Part shown: in pieces, positions 39,148-47,438 of the stretch
Layout of the letters: every line of letters begins with the position of its first letter
Position numbering within the stretch: the stretch's first letter is position 1
From: Patescibacteria group bacterium
GTDB taxonomy: Bacteria; Patescibacteriota; Minisyncoccia; Minisyncoccales; Staskawiczbacteraceae
Length of the DNA: 48,967 nt
Assembly: GCA_018895235.1 (NCBI GenBank)
Contig: JAHIOM010000011.1
Coordinates: forward strand, 1 to 48,967
Direction: 5' to 3'
Made by a program: the position numbers and the translations under genes
Notes under the pieces: generated by a model
Databases searched by the model: none
What the model was told of the DNA's origin: nothing
The model's input: only the letters and a program-made list of their open reading frames with translations

Positions 39148-40204
39148 TACATAGGTAACACCCTTGTTTTACCAAAATCTGGTAAAATCAAGGACAAATG
39201 TTTAACCTATGTATCAATATGCAACAAATATTCGCCTACAAGGGTGTCTTAGGCATCCAGAAGTTCTTATACCCACCCAACCTCAGCCCGGAAGCCCAAG
39301 CCAGACTCAAGTGGATGGACCATTACAGGCAGACAAAGAATGTATCTTTAACCTGCCGACATTTCAACATATCCAGGAAGACCTTCCACAAGTGGAAGAA
39401 TTTCTACAACCCCCACCATCTTATTACTCTAGAATCAAGAGACAGGGCTCCTAAGAGGAGAAGACAAAGAGAAATATCTTCAGAGCAGGAGATGAGAGTG
39501 GTAAATCTAAGGAAGCAATATTTAAGGTACGGAAAAGAAAAGCTCTCCCTTATATACCAATCTCTTTATGGAGAGAAGATATCCTGCTGGAAGATACAGA
39601 AAACCATTGAGAAATACAGGCTCTATTATCACCCTCAAAGAACAGAAGCTATTAGAAGAAAAAGACAGAGATCTCAATACAAAAAGAGGATAACTGAGCT
39701 GAAACAAAGGAAGATATCCGGATTCCTTTTGCAGATAGATACAGTGGTCATTTATTGGAAGAGCGTTAAAAGATACATCGTCACTGCCATAGATAAATAT
39801 TCCAAGATTGCCTTTGCCAGGATGTACACGACCCATTCTTCCTACAACAGCAGAGACTTCCTCCATAGATTAAACTACCTCTTAGATGGTAAGATAGACA
39901 ATATCCAGACAGACAACGGATCTGAGTTTCTGAAACACTTTGACAAAACATGTTCTGAATTAAACATCAACCACTATTTTTCCAGAAACCATACCCCCAA
40001 AGACAACGCTGTCTTAGAGAGGTTTAACAAAACATTACAGGAAGAATTCATTGCTCAAGGAAACTTTGACACAAATCTTAACAGATTTAATCATTCCTTA
40101 ACCGAGTGGTTGATAGAATACAACTTCAGAAGACCTCACCAAGCGCTGGGATATATATCGCCAATTAATTTTCAGGTTAAACACTTAAAAGTGTTACCTA
40201 TGTA
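39148..40204 (+). mobile_element. IS481-like insertion sequence
   Basis: Perfect 14-bp terminal inverted repeats TACATAGGTAACAC (39148-39161) and GTGTTACCTATGTA (40191-40204) enclose a single transposase gene, 1057 bp in all. I see no clear target duplication. The transposase frame continues 22 nt past the right repeat before stopping, so the outer boundary may differ slightly. Confidence 0.8.
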
Positions 40205-40226
40205 CCCTTCTAGTACATTTCCTTGA
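39198..40226 (+). CDS. IS481-like DDE transposase
   Basis: The 342 residues hold an N-terminal helix-turn-helix (VSLTCRHFNISRKTFHKWKNFY, about 49-70), a basic linker and an rve/DDE integrase core. Catalytic residues are likely Asp in LQIDTVV, Asp in IQTDNGSEF and Glu in NAVLERFNKTLQEE. EYNFRRPHQALGYISP is the typical end. A second ATG (39219, MQQIFAY) could be the start. The last residues (MYPSSTFP) and stop codon come from DNA beyond the right inverted repeat. The gene appears intact, so the element may be active. Confidence 0.88.
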   Translation: MFNLCINMQQIFAYKGVLGIQKFLYPPNLSPEAQARLKWMDHYRQTKNVSLTCRHFNISRKTFHKWKNFYNPHHLITLESRDRAPKRRRQREISSEQEMRVVNLRKQYLRYGKEKLSLIYQSLYGEKISCWKIQKTIEKYRLYYHPQRTEAIRRKRQRSQYKKRITELKQRKISGFLLQIDTVVIYWKSVKRYIVTAIDKYSKIAFARMYTTHSSYNSRDFLHRLNYLLDGKIDNIQTDNGSEFLKHFDKTCSELNINHYFSRNHTPKDNAVLERFNKTLQEEFIAQGNFDTNLNRFNHSLTEWLIEYNFRRPHQALGYISPINFQVKHLKVLPMYPSSTFP

Positions 40227-40250
40227 CTTATTATATATAAAGAGTATAAT
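40223..40250 (+). promoter_or_regulatory. Promoter of zinc-ribbon gene
   Basis: TTGACT (40223-40228) and TATAAT (40245-40250) are 16 nt apart. The -35 box overlaps the transposase stop codon, just outside the IS end. Confidence 0.75.
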
Positions 40251-40319
40251 GGATTTAGACTCGTAAGTCGAAGTATCTTAATTAAGTTTTTAATTTTTAA
40301 TTGAAGACCCAACAAGTAG

Positions 40320-40350
40320 AGCGACTCAGTCATTAAAAGGTCGCTTTTTA
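40320..40350 (+). promoter_or_regulatory. Terminator-like hairpin in leader of zinc-ribbon gene
   Basis: AGCGAC (40320-40325) and GTCGCT (40340-40345) form a stem with a 14-nt loop followed by TTTTTA. A second hairpin GTGGC-AGT-GCCAC follows. The leader is about 125 nt. It may be an attenuator, or the end of a short RNA. Confidence 0.5.
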
Positions 40351-40382
40351 TGTGGCAGTGCCACAACATTAATAAAATCAAC

Positions 40383-40577
40383 ATGTTCAAAAAGTTTGAT
40401 GATGGCCCAAAAGGTAATTTCACACCTAGGCCAATGATTAAAGGAGACTGGAAATGTTCAGAGTGCGCAACGGCAATAACCGAACTCCCCTTTGAACCAG
40501 CTCCTGATAGACCAATCTATTGCAAAGAATGCTGGATGAAGAAAAGAGCAGAAAGAGGAAATAGATTTGATCGATAA
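40383..40577 (+). CDS. Small CxxC zinc-ribbon protein
   Basis: I use the internal ATG (MFKKFDDGPKG...), giving 64 residues. GDWKCSECATAITELPFEPAPDRPIYCKECWMKKR holds two CxxC pairs, 23 residues apart, so one zinc ribbon is likely. The ends are basic and flexible. Such proteins are seen in Patescibacteria, but I know no function; RNA or DNA binding would fit. It has a strong promoter and a long structured leader, which suggests regulated, high expression. Confidence 0.75.
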   Translation: MFKKFDDGPKGNFTPRPMIKGDWKCSECATAITELPFEPAPDRPIYCKECWMKKRAERGNRFDR

Positions 40578-40593
40578 ATAGGAATATACAACA

Positions 40594-40625
40594 AAAAAAC
40601 CGCCAAACTTGGGCGGTTTTTTGTT
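40594..40625. terminator. Bidirectional terminator
   Basis: AAAAAACCGCC-CAAACTTG-GGCGGTTTTTTG is symmetric. It ends the zinc-ribbon gene and the convergent 140-residue gene. Confidence 0.88.
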
Positions 40626-40630
40626 TATCG

Positions 40631-41053
40631 TTATTTTATTCTAAGATAGTTTGAAATTGTTTTTATAGTGTAATCAACAAACTCCACCGTCGCGCCCGCT
40701 ACCCCTTCTGATGCGCCCGTTATTATCTTTTTAAAGATATTTTGGAGCTTAACATCTCCTGTTTTATCAGCAGCATCAGAAAGATTTCTTAACCATTCAG
40801 CTTGGTCAATTTCTTTTTTTGTGTCTAAACCAAATTCTTGGCGAGAAGGTTCCATAATCAAATCTAGGGCCTGAATATAGAGAAAACTTTCTTCTATGGT
40901 TCCTGTTAAATCTTTTTTTGATGATTCTAGCTCTTTGATTTTATCTTGATAAATTTTCCCGATATCAGCATTAATTTGGAAAAAATAGAAATTAATGCCA
41001 ATGCTGGCAACCAACAACAAACACAATATTATAATAATAATATTTTTAGCCAT
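40631..41053 (-). CDS. Membrane-anchored protein, unknown function
   Basis: The 140-residue protein has one N-terminal transmembrane helix (about 4-26), a Lys/Glu-rich coiled coil (about 30-60) and a helical C-terminal part with no known motif. It is the last gene of the minus-strand run SET, ATP-grasp, P-type ATPase, prepilin, rsmI, and lies 24 nt after rsmI. I cannot assign a family. Confidence 0.7.
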   Translation of the reverse strand: MAKNIIIIILCLLLVASIGINFYFFQINADIGKIYQDKIKELESSKKDLTGTIEESFLYIQALDLIMEPSRQEFGLDTKKEIDQAEWLRNLSDAADKTGDVKLQNIFKKIITGASEGVAGATVEFVDYTIKTISNYLRIK

Positions 41054-41077
41054 AGCTATATAGATTTTATTAACCGT

Positions 41078-41761
41078 TTACTTCTGCCCTACTTTATTAT
41101 TTACAATAATAACAAACTCCCCTCTCGGCTTTTGTCCTTCTAATATTTTAAATGTTTCCTCTATTGTACCGCGATGGACTGTCTCAAATTTTTTGGTCAA
41201 CTCGCGGCAAACAACCATTTCTGACTTAGGTGACAACTCTTTTAATTCTTTTAAGGTTTTAATAATGCGATGGGGTGATTCGTAAAAGACAACCGAATAC
41301 TTCGAATTAACAATTGACTCTAAAAACTTTTTTCTTCTTTTTTTAGCGGGAGGAAATCCCATAAAAAAGAACCTATCAGTGGGCAGACCGGAAATACTTG
41401 CCGCAGCAATGACAGCCGACGGACCCGGAACCGCTGTGATTTCGGTTTGGGGAATTTTGGCAAGAATCTCTTTGATTAATTGGTTCCCGGGGTCAGAGAT
41501 ACCGGGCGTGCCGGCATCAGAAACCAAAGCCAGATTTTTGCCTTGCCGTAAAAAGTTTAAAATGTAGTCAACTTTTCTAATTTTGCTGTGCTGGTGATAG
41601 CTGACTAATTGAGTGTTTATTTGGTAACGGTTCAACAACTTGCTCGTTACTCTTGTGTCTTCGCACAGAATCAAATCAACTCCCCCTAAAACTTCAAGAG
41701 CCCTAAGGGTAATATCTTTGAGATTGCCTATCGGAGTAGCAACAATATATAGAGTGGTCAT
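41078..41761 (-). CDS. rsmI: 16S rRNA (cytidine-1402-2'-O)-methyltransferase RsmI
   Basis: RsmI methylates C1402 in the decoding centre of 16S rRNA with SAM. The 227 residues match the TP-methylase fold: LYIVATPIGNLKDITLRAL (about 3-21), LILCEDTRVTSKLL, LVSDAGTPGISDPG (about 77-90) and TAVPGPSAVIAAASISGLP (about 106-124). FYESPHRIIKTL is also conserved. The length is slightly short because the C-terminal extension seen in E. coli is missing. Confidence 0.95.
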   Translation of the reverse strand: MTTLYIVATPIGNLKDITLRALEVLGGVDLILCEDTRVTSKLLNRYQINTQLVSYHQHSKIRKVDYILNFLRQGKNLALVSDAGTPGISDPGNQLIKEILAKIPQTEITAVPGPSAVIAAASISGLPTDRFFFMGFPPAKKRRKKFLESIVNSKYSVVFYESPHRIIKTLKELKELSPKSEMVVCRELTKKFETVHRGTIEETFKILEGQKPRGEFVIIVNNKVGQK

Positions 41762-41806
41762 TTTTTAATTAAGATTTAAATATTAATTCATTTATTCAAA
41801 ACAAAA

Positions 41807-42247
41807 TCAGGGACAAAAAGTAATGTCTGCCTCACAATCGGCCTGATCAATCTGTTTTTTGTTGCCCGTACTATCAAGACACCATGCCTTGCTTTTGTCT
41901 TCAGGGACATTAAGCTGGACGCAGACCGTCCACTCATCAGAATCATGATGACAAACCTTGCATTTTTTGGGATTTTTGTCGCAATCGGCGCCAGGAATCG
42001 CGTCATAAACCGTTTCTACTCTATCATCGTTGCAGAATCCTCCATAGTTTCCATTGCGCTCGTCATAATAAACTTGAGCTAGATAGGATAGTTGGTCTAT
42101 GCCCATTTTGACTGCGGCATCTTTTGCTCTCCCTCTTATGCTGGCGACATTAATAAAAACAATGGCAGCTAAAATCCCGATAATCGCGATAACCACCAAC
42201 AATTCAATCAGGGTGAATCCTTTAATCTTTGCTTTTTCCCATTTCAT
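41807..42247 (-). CDS. Type IV prepilin, second copy
   Basis: A 146-residue prepilin with leader MKWEKAKIKG and helix FTLIELLVVIAIIGILAAIVFINVASIRGRAKDAA, identical over the first 21 mature residues to the pilin at 32130. The globular part is acidic with eight or more Cys (CNDD, CDKNPKKCKVCHHD and others), which gives disulfides or metal binding. It lies 3 nt after the P-type ATPase, far from the pilus operon, so it may be an alternative pilin. Confidence 0.9.
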   Translation of the reverse strand: MKWEKAKIKGFTLIELLVVIAIIGILAAIVFINVASIRGRAKDAAVKMGIDQLSYLAQVYYDERNGNYGGFCNDDRVETVYDAIPGADCDKNPKKCKVCHHDSDEWTVCVQLNVPEDKSKAWCLDSTGNKKQIDQADCEADITFCP

Positions 42248-42250
42248 TTT

Positions 42251-44941
42251 TTAATTAGTTTTCTTATATTTAATAAAAACCCATTTTGCAATTTCAACAA
42301 GAGCAAAATTCAGCAAGCCAAAGGCCAAAAGAATGAGCCATTCAAAAAAACCCAAAGAAACGGTTTTAAGAAGTTTTTGGAAAACTGGAACATAGAGAGC
42401 GATGATAAGAAAAAAGAAGCCGGAGGCAATAGACAAATTAACATATGTATTAGAAAAAGGATTGTACTGCCAGATATTTTTTCTCAAATTCCGACAGGAA
42501 AAAATAACAAAAAACGAATCAATTGCTAAACCGACAAATATTATACTGCGGATTAACTCTATAGGATAACCCATATAAAAAAACCACAAAAAAAGGCCAA
42601 AAAGAATAATGTTACTAAAAATACCGATAATGAAAATTAGAACATTCATTTCTTTATTTAAAAGCGGCAAACGGGGATCCTCAGGGGAACGATTCATAAT
42701 ATCTTTTTCTTCTGACTCAAAAGTTAGAGCCATTGCCGGTAGCGTGCTTTCTATCATATTCTTCCAAAGAATTTGGCCCGGCAAAACCGGCAAAGGCAAG
42801 CGAAAAATTACACTAAAACCAATTAACATTATTTCGGTAAATCCGCCGCTCAATAAATAAGTAATAATTTTCCTTACATTATCCATTATTCTCCTTCCCT
42901 CTTTCACTGCTGTAATAATAATACTAAGATTATCGCTCAAAAGTATAAGATCTGACACCTCTTTTGCGGCTTCCGTGCCAGAGCCCAAAGCTACTCCAAT
43001 GTCGGCTTTTTTGAGCGCCGGAGCATCATTAACTCCATCGCCGGTCATTGCCACCACCTCCCCTACATCTTGCCAGGCCTGAATAATTCTCATTTTGTGG
43101 CGGGGCTCCACCCTTGCATAAATCTCAATATCTTTTACTACTTTTTTTAACTCTTCATCGCTCATTTTATCTAATTGTTTTCCTTCAAGAATATTTTTTT
43201 CTTTACAAGGCAAACCAAGCTCCTGGGCAATGGCTTTTGCTGTTAGTTTATGGTCGCCAGTAACTAAAATTACCCTCATTCCCGCTCGCTGACAGGTTTT
43301 GATGGTATTTTTGGCGTCTTTCCTCAAAGGATCGTGGAGGGTAATAAACCCTACAAAAATTAGTTCTTCAATTTTGGGATTTTGGTCGTCAATGTTTTGC
43401 TGTTCGGTTTCTTTGTAAGCTACAGCAAGCACTCTCTGTCCTTTTGAAGATAGAATTTCTTGCTTTTTAATTAACTCAATAGTTTTTTCCGCCAAGAGAG
43501 GTATTTGTTGACCATTGAGCTGCAAGTATTTTGACATTCCTAAAACTACTTCCGGCGCGCCCAAAACAGAAAGAATATTTTTTCCGTCCCGGCCCTTGTG
43601 CAATGCGGCAGAATATTTATAAACAGGGTCAAAAGGAACAGTATCAAGCCGAGGCTGATTTTTCTCTATTTCTTTTTTATTAAGCCCGGCCTGCATACCG
43701 GCTATTAAAAGAGCTTTATCTGTTGGCCTGCCTCTAACAATCCATCTTTCAAGCGCCTCGTCAGGATTTTCAATAAAGGCCTCGCAGCAAAGCGTGGCGA
43801 TTTTAAGGGCTAAAATATTTACCCCGTTAAATTGTGAAGCAATTTGTGCGGGGTGGGATCCGTTTTCTTCGTTGGCTTGCCCCCCACCAAAAATTTGGTG
43901 GGGGGTATAAACACCTGCTACCTCCATTTTCCCTTCAGTTAATGTTCCTGTTTTATCAGTCGCAATTACAGAGGTGCTTCCCAGTGTTTCAGCGGCCACT
44001 ATTTTTCTAACCAAGCCCTTCTTTTTTAATATTCTCTGTAAGCCAAAAGCAAAAGTGACTGTAACAGCCACGGGCAGACCCTCAGGAATGGCAGCCACCG
44101 CTACGGCGATACCAGTTAACAACATTTCCAAATAACCCTTTCCTGTTAGTACGCCAAAAATAAAAATAAATAAACACAAAAAAACAATTATTAACCCTAG
44201 AACTACGCTGAAGCGGGCTACTTTTTTTTGAAAGGGCGTTTTTTCTTCTTTTGCCTCTTTTACCATTTCAACCACTTTGCCAATTTCTGTCTGAAGCCCG
44301 GTTTCGGTCACAATGACCCTGCCTATTCCCTCTTCAACCACTGTCCCCATATAAACCATATTATCTCTATCAGCCAAGGAGGTTTCTTGTTTTAAAATTT
44401 TTGGGTCTTTTTTATTGGCGAGCCATTCACCTGTTAAAGCCGCTTCATTTATTTTAAGATTGTGAGACCAGATTAGCCGGCCGTCTGCCGGCACCTTGTT
44501 GCCGGGGTTTAATAAGACAATGTCGCCCGGAACCAGTTCTCCCTGCCTTATTTCTTTTTCGTTTCCCTGTCTTATTACAAAGGCATCCACTTTAACCACT
44601 TTTTTAAGAGCGGCTAAAATATTTGATGTTTTGTTTTCTTGGAAAAAACCAATAATAGTGTTTAAAAAAACAACACCAAAAATAACAATGGCGTCTGTGA
44701 AATCCCGCAGAATTAAAGTAACAAAACCCGCTATAATCAAAATATAAATAAGAGGGCTTTTAAATTGCCTAAAAAATATTTTTGTTTTCGGAAGGGGTTT
44801 TTCTTCGGGCAGCAAGTTCTTGCCAAATTGCCTTTGCCTGATTTCTACTTCTTCTTCTGTCAAACCGCGCTCAAAATCTGAATTGAGTTTCTTTATTGCT
44901 TCTTCAAAAGTAATATTGTGCCACTGAATTTCTTTGTTCAT
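42251..44941 (-). CDS. P-type cation-transporting ATPase (P2 type)
   Basis: The 896-residue pump resembles Ca2+/Mn2+ P2A ATPases. It has an N-terminal cation-ATPase domain, ten helices, AIPEGLPVAV (about 284-293), the phosphorylation site DKTGTLTEGKM (Asp329) and hinge TGDGVNDAPALKKADIGVA. The actuator motif reads TGEW rather than TGES. Residues 346-374 (PHQIFGGGQANEENGSHPAQ...) are an in-frame insertion just after the phosphorylation loop. It is bounded exactly by two palindromes (43821-43854 and 43880-43905). It follows the ATP-grasp gene by 19 nt. The ion cannot be fixed from sequence. Confidence 0.92.
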   Translation of the reverse strand: MNKEIQWHNITFEEAIKKLNSDFERGLTEEEVEIRQRQFGKNLLPEEKPLPKTKIFFRQFKSPLIYILIIAGFVTLILRDFTDAIVIFGVVFLNTIIGFFQENKTSNILAALKKVVKVDAFVIRQGNEKEIRQGELVPGDIVLLNPGNKVPADGRLIWSHNLKINEAALTGEWLANKKDPKILKQETSLADRDNMVYMGTVVEEGIGRVIVTETGLQTEIGKVVEMVKEAKEEKTPFQKKVARFSVVLGLIIVFLCLFIFIFGVLTGKGYLEMLLTGIAVAVAAIPEGLPVAVTVTFAFGLQRILKKKGLVRKIVAAETLGSTSVIATDKTGTLTEGKMEVAGVYTPHQIFGGGQANEENGSHPAQIASQFNGVNILALKIATLCCEAFIENPDEALERWIVRGRPTDKALLIAGMQAGLNKKEIEKNQPRLDTVPFDPVYKYSAALHKGRDGKNILSVLGAPEVVLGMSKYLQLNGQQIPLLAEKTIELIKKQEILSSKGQRVLAVAYKETEQQNIDDQNPKIEELIFVGFITLHDPLRKDAKNTIKTCQRAGMRVILVTGDHKLTAKAIAQELGLPCKEKNILEGKQLDKMSDEELKKVVKDIEIYARVEPRHKMRIIQAWQDVGEVVAMTGDGVNDAPALKKADIGVALGSGTEAAKEVSDLILLSDNLSIIITAVKEGRRIMDNVRKIITYLLSGGFTEIMLIGFSVIFRLPLPVLPGQILWKNMIESTLPAMALTFESEEKDIMNRSPEDPRLPLLNKEMNVLIFIIGIFSNIILFGLFLWFFYMGYPIELIRSIIFVGLAIDSFFVIFSCRNLRKNIWQYNPFSNTYVNLSIASGFFFLIIALYVPVFQKLLKTVSLGFFEWLILLAFGLLNFALVEIAKWVFIKYKKTN
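43820..43906. repeat. Double-palindrome insertion inside P-type ATPase gene
   Basis: Two palindromes flank the 87-nt insert: ACCCCGTTAAATTGTG...CGGGGT (43821-43854) and CCCCCCACCAAA-AA-TTTGGTGGGGGG (43880-43905). The first, on the minus strand, begins ACCCCGCACAAATT, the family A end sequence. The insert is a multiple of three and open in frame. Confidence 0.85.
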
Positions 44942-44960
44942 CTTTGATAAATATTTAAAA

Positions 44961-46295
44961 CTAGTAAAGATAGCCCCAGGTCTGAAGCCTGTCAGAATCC
45001 TTGTACCATTTAAGCCCGATGTCTGTTCTATAAAACATATTCTGAAGAATTATATTGTTTATTCTTAAATAAACCTGTTTTCTGGCATCATCCACGGTTA
45101 AACCAGCCCCGGTAACTACTAAAACATATCCTGACTCACCGGCTATACTCCAAGTTCCATTCACCATTTTGACATCTCCTAGGTGAATACCATCTAAATT
45201 ATTCTTTTTGAAAAGTATTGAAAGGTCTTTATAAATAAAAAATTCGTTTTTATCATCAAAAGGAAAGGGCGGAACAGCTACAACCACGCCGATTTGAAAT
45301 CCTTTTTTTGTTTTTAGTTCGGTTGGCTCTTTTTTTGCTAATTTATAAAGAAATTCTCCCCATAGATTTGTTATCCCTTCTATTTGAATACTTATTGTTG
45401 GATAACCGAATCTTGCTGTTATTTCCAGGGGATAAATCCCCCTAGCGTTGGCTATACAATTTATATCGATATAGCCCGCATAACCCGACCTAATCAACTC
45501 CGGCTTTATTTTTTCCAAGGTATTCCTAAATATTGCATTTGACGGAGACCAATACATTAATGTTCCCATTTCGCCCGTGTAGGGGCCGATATCCCCGGGA
45601 AACAGTTTTTTGTGTTCAAAATTTATATTAACAGGATAAACAAAATCCTCTCCATTAAAAAAAGCTCCAGCGGCAACCTCAACTCCAACAGCCATTTTTT
45701 GCAGTTGAAACTTTTTTATCTTTTTTGCCCAGGTTTTTTTATTCTGTTCGAGAATCTCCATTAAATCCTTTCCGTCTTCCTCTTGACCTAAAAACAATAT
45801 CCCCTTTTGTTCTGAAGATATAGTACCAGATGGCTTGAAAACATATCTTCCTGGATTTGTTTTAATAAATTCAATTGCCGAATCAAAATCGGAAAAATCC
45901 CAGTGGAGAAGAACGGGCATTCCTGATTTTTTCATTTCATCTTGGCCGAATTCTCTATCTTCTTCAAGTTTATCCGTGTATTTGCTGCCGCCCACCACAA
46001 GTTTCCCCGAAGCCCTTAACGAATCTGCAATTTCTCCAAAGCCGACATCATCAAAAACAATAACATCTGCCCAATCTTTGTGTTTTTCCCAATCGTCAAC
46101 TTTATCAAGAAAACCATCGTAAACATCTTTATCGGTTTCGCTCTTGATATATATTTTCACTTCATGGCCCTCTTTTTTAATCTGCCAAGCCAAATCTCCG
46201 CTTAAACTTTCAAAAGAAACAAATAAAAATTTTTTAGAGGGAAAAAGATGATTATTCAGAACTTTCTCATTATTTTTTTCTACACCGTTGGTCAT
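44961..46295 (-). CDS. PurD-like ATP-grasp ligase
   Basis: The 444-residue protein has the architecture of glycinamide ribonucleotide synthetase: an N-terminal Rossmann-like part (about 22-115), an ATP-grasp core with RYVFKPSGTISSEQKGI (about 152-168), and FEHKKLFPGDIGPYTGEMGTLMYW (about 232-255). That last block is close to the PurD GDxGPNTGGMG motif. ITARFGYPTISIQIEG carries the late Mg-binding region. No other purine gene is nearby. Next to a SET-domain gene and a cation ATPase, it may ligate a different amine or peptide. I give no symbol for that reason. Confidence 0.75.
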   Translation of the reverse strand: MTNGVEKNNEKVLNNHLFPSKKFLFVSFESLSGDLAWQIKKEGHEVKIYIKSETDKDVYDGFLDKVDDWEKHKDWADVIVFDDVGFGEIADSLRASGKLVVGGSKYTDKLEEDREFGQDEMKKSGMPVLLHWDFSDFDSAIEFIKTNPGRYVFKPSGTISSEQKGILFLGQEEDGKDLMEILEQNKKTWAKKIKKFQLQKMAVGVEVAAGAFFNGEDFVYPVNINFEHKKLFPGDIGPYTGEMGTLMYWSPSNAIFRNTLEKIKPELIRSGYAGYIDINCIANARGIYPLEITARFGYPTISIQIEGITNLWGEFLYKLAKKEPTELKTKKGFQIGVVVAVPPFPFDDKNEFFIYKDLSILFKKNNLDGIHLGDVKMVNGTWSIAGESGYVLVVTGAGLTVDDARKQVYLRINNIILQNMFYRTDIGLKWYKDSDRLQTWGYLY

Positions 46296-46315
46296 TTTAT
46301 TTTTATTTAATTATT

Positions 46316-46741
46316 TTATTCATATTTCCAGTCATAAGTTCCGTAAGAAACTGTAAGTTCCTCGCCTTTTTTTATTTTTCTCAAAGTCGAAAAAGAACCA
46401 TCATCTATTCTTTTCAGATTCGGATTTTCTGAATTATTAGGGAAAAAAGAAATATCCATTCCGTCTAAACCAAACTCCGGTATTAGAACGCTGCCATCTT
46501 TCTCAATAACAAAGAAATCATCAATCATTTTTAAAACCTCTTTGTCAAAATTCTTAAAATCAGAAGTTTTAAATTCGTACCAATTTTGTTCTTTTATTCC
46601 TCGAAATGGGTCTTTGTTTCTAGGAATGTCTCTTACAGCAAAAACGCCGACTCCGCTTATCTTCGATGGTTTTAGGCGACAGTAGGTATTTTTTAATTTT
46701 TTAACAATATTGCTTTTTAGCGTCTTTTTCGAATTTACCAT
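46316..46741 (-). CDS. SET-domain protein, putative lysine methyltransferase
   Basis: SET domains transfer methyl from SAM to lysines. In these 141 residues LKPSKISGVGVFAVRDIPRN (about 23-42) is the first SET strand pair. DISFFPNNSENPNLKRI (about 94-110) is the N-H-S-x-x-PN-like block, with Asn in place of His. GEELTVSYGTYDW (about 126-138) contains the catalytic Tyr. It lies 20 nt upstream of the ATP-grasp gene. The target protein is unknown; bacterial homologues may act on ribosomal or DNA-binding proteins. Confidence 0.85.
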   Translation of the reverse strand: MVNSKKTLKSNIVKKLKNTYCRLKPSKISGVGVFAVRDIPRNKDPFRGIKEQNWYEFKTSDFKNFDKEVLKMIDDFFVIEKDGSVLIPEFGLDGMDISFFPNNSENPNLKRIDDGSFSTLRKIKKGEELTVSYGTYDWKYE

Positions 46742-46779
46742 TTTTTAATTCGCTCTAATTTTATTCTACCATAAAATAA

Positions 46780-46818
46780 AAAAACAAAATAAAAACCCAA
46801 GAAATTAATCTCGGGTTT
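46780..46818 (-). terminator. Terminator of cupin gene
   Basis: On the minus strand AAACCCGAG-ATTAATTT-CTTGGGTTT is followed by TTATTTTGTTTTTTT. It lies about 40 nt after the cupin stop and before the SET gene start. Confidence 0.85.
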
Positions 46819-46859
46819 TTTCCTTATTCTAAAAAGTGGAAATCTTTTGAACTCATCTC

Positions 46860-47255
46860 TTATTCAGTGGTTTTGCCGTCAAAATGATCTTCGCTGTCTG
46901 CTGTAGCATCGGCTTTGGTCGTATGGATTGTTCCGTCTTTGTGTTCTGGCGGAGAGTAAATAGTATAAAGTTTAAGCTCGGAATCAGGACCATTTATGAC
47001 ATTGTGCCTGGCTCCTGCTGGAATAATAATGGCTGTACCATCTTCAATAATATGTTCTACCCCGTCTATAATCGCTTTCCCCCTCCCCCGCTCAACCCGG
47101 ATAAATTGATCTAATGTGTGCACCTCTTCTCCTATATCTTCTCCCGGTTTTAAGGTCATCAAAACCAACTGACTATTTTTTGCGGTATAGAGAACCTTGC
47201 GAAAGTTCTCATTTTCGATTGTTTCTTTTTCTATATTTGATATATATCCTTTCAT
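46860..47255 (-). CDS. Cupin-domain protein
   Basis: The 131-residue protein is a single cupin barrel. LKPGEDIGEEVHTLDQFIRVERGRG (about 36-60) is cupin motif 1, with one metal His and a Glu pair. IIPAGARHNVING (about 77-89) is motif 2 with the second His. The tail is acidic with His and Thr. Small cupins of this type act as isomerases, dioxygenases or simple ligand sensors, and the role is open. It is separated from the next genes by a terminator. Confidence 0.88.
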   Translation of the reverse strand: MKGYISNIEKETIENENFRKVLYTAKNSQLVLMTLKPGEDIGEEVHTLDQFIRVERGRGKAIIDGVEHIIEDGTAIIIPAGARHNVINGPDSELKLYTIYSPPEHKDGTIHTTKADATADSEDHFDGKTTE

Positions 47256-47294
47256 AAAATATTTATTTAATTTAATTAATAATAATTTATCCTA

Positions 47295-47324
47295 TCAAAA
47301 AACCACCCCGATTGAAAGGTGGTA
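47295..47324 (-). terminator. Terminator upstream of cupin gene
   Basis: On the minus strand ACCACC-TTTCAATCGGGG-TGGT followed by TTTTTTG ends transcripts coming from the 66-residue gene region. Confidence 0.75.
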
Positions 47325-47374
47325 TCTACTCCGTCTAACAGACGGCCCGTCCGTAGCTTTAGCAAGGGAGGGAG

Positions 47375-47437
47375 TTAGCCTCGCCCGTAGGCCTAGCCTT
47401 CGTGGCTACGGCCGAGGGAACTTGTTTAGTATAAAAA
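47375..47437. repeat. Direct repeat family E, copy 1
   Basis: TTAGCCTCGCCCGTAGGCCT... to ...CTTGTTTAGTATAAAAA, 63 nt, differs from copy 2 by a single extra T. It includes a GTAGGCC/GGCTAC-type hairpin and directly abuts the stop codon of the 66-residue ORF. Confidence 0.85.
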
Positions 47438-47438
47438 T

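Noticed and set aside
39209-39454. 81-residue frame at the start of the IS
   Set aside because: It is a +1-type shadow of the transposase. I considered a programmed frameshift, but the main frame is already complete with HTH and DDE core.
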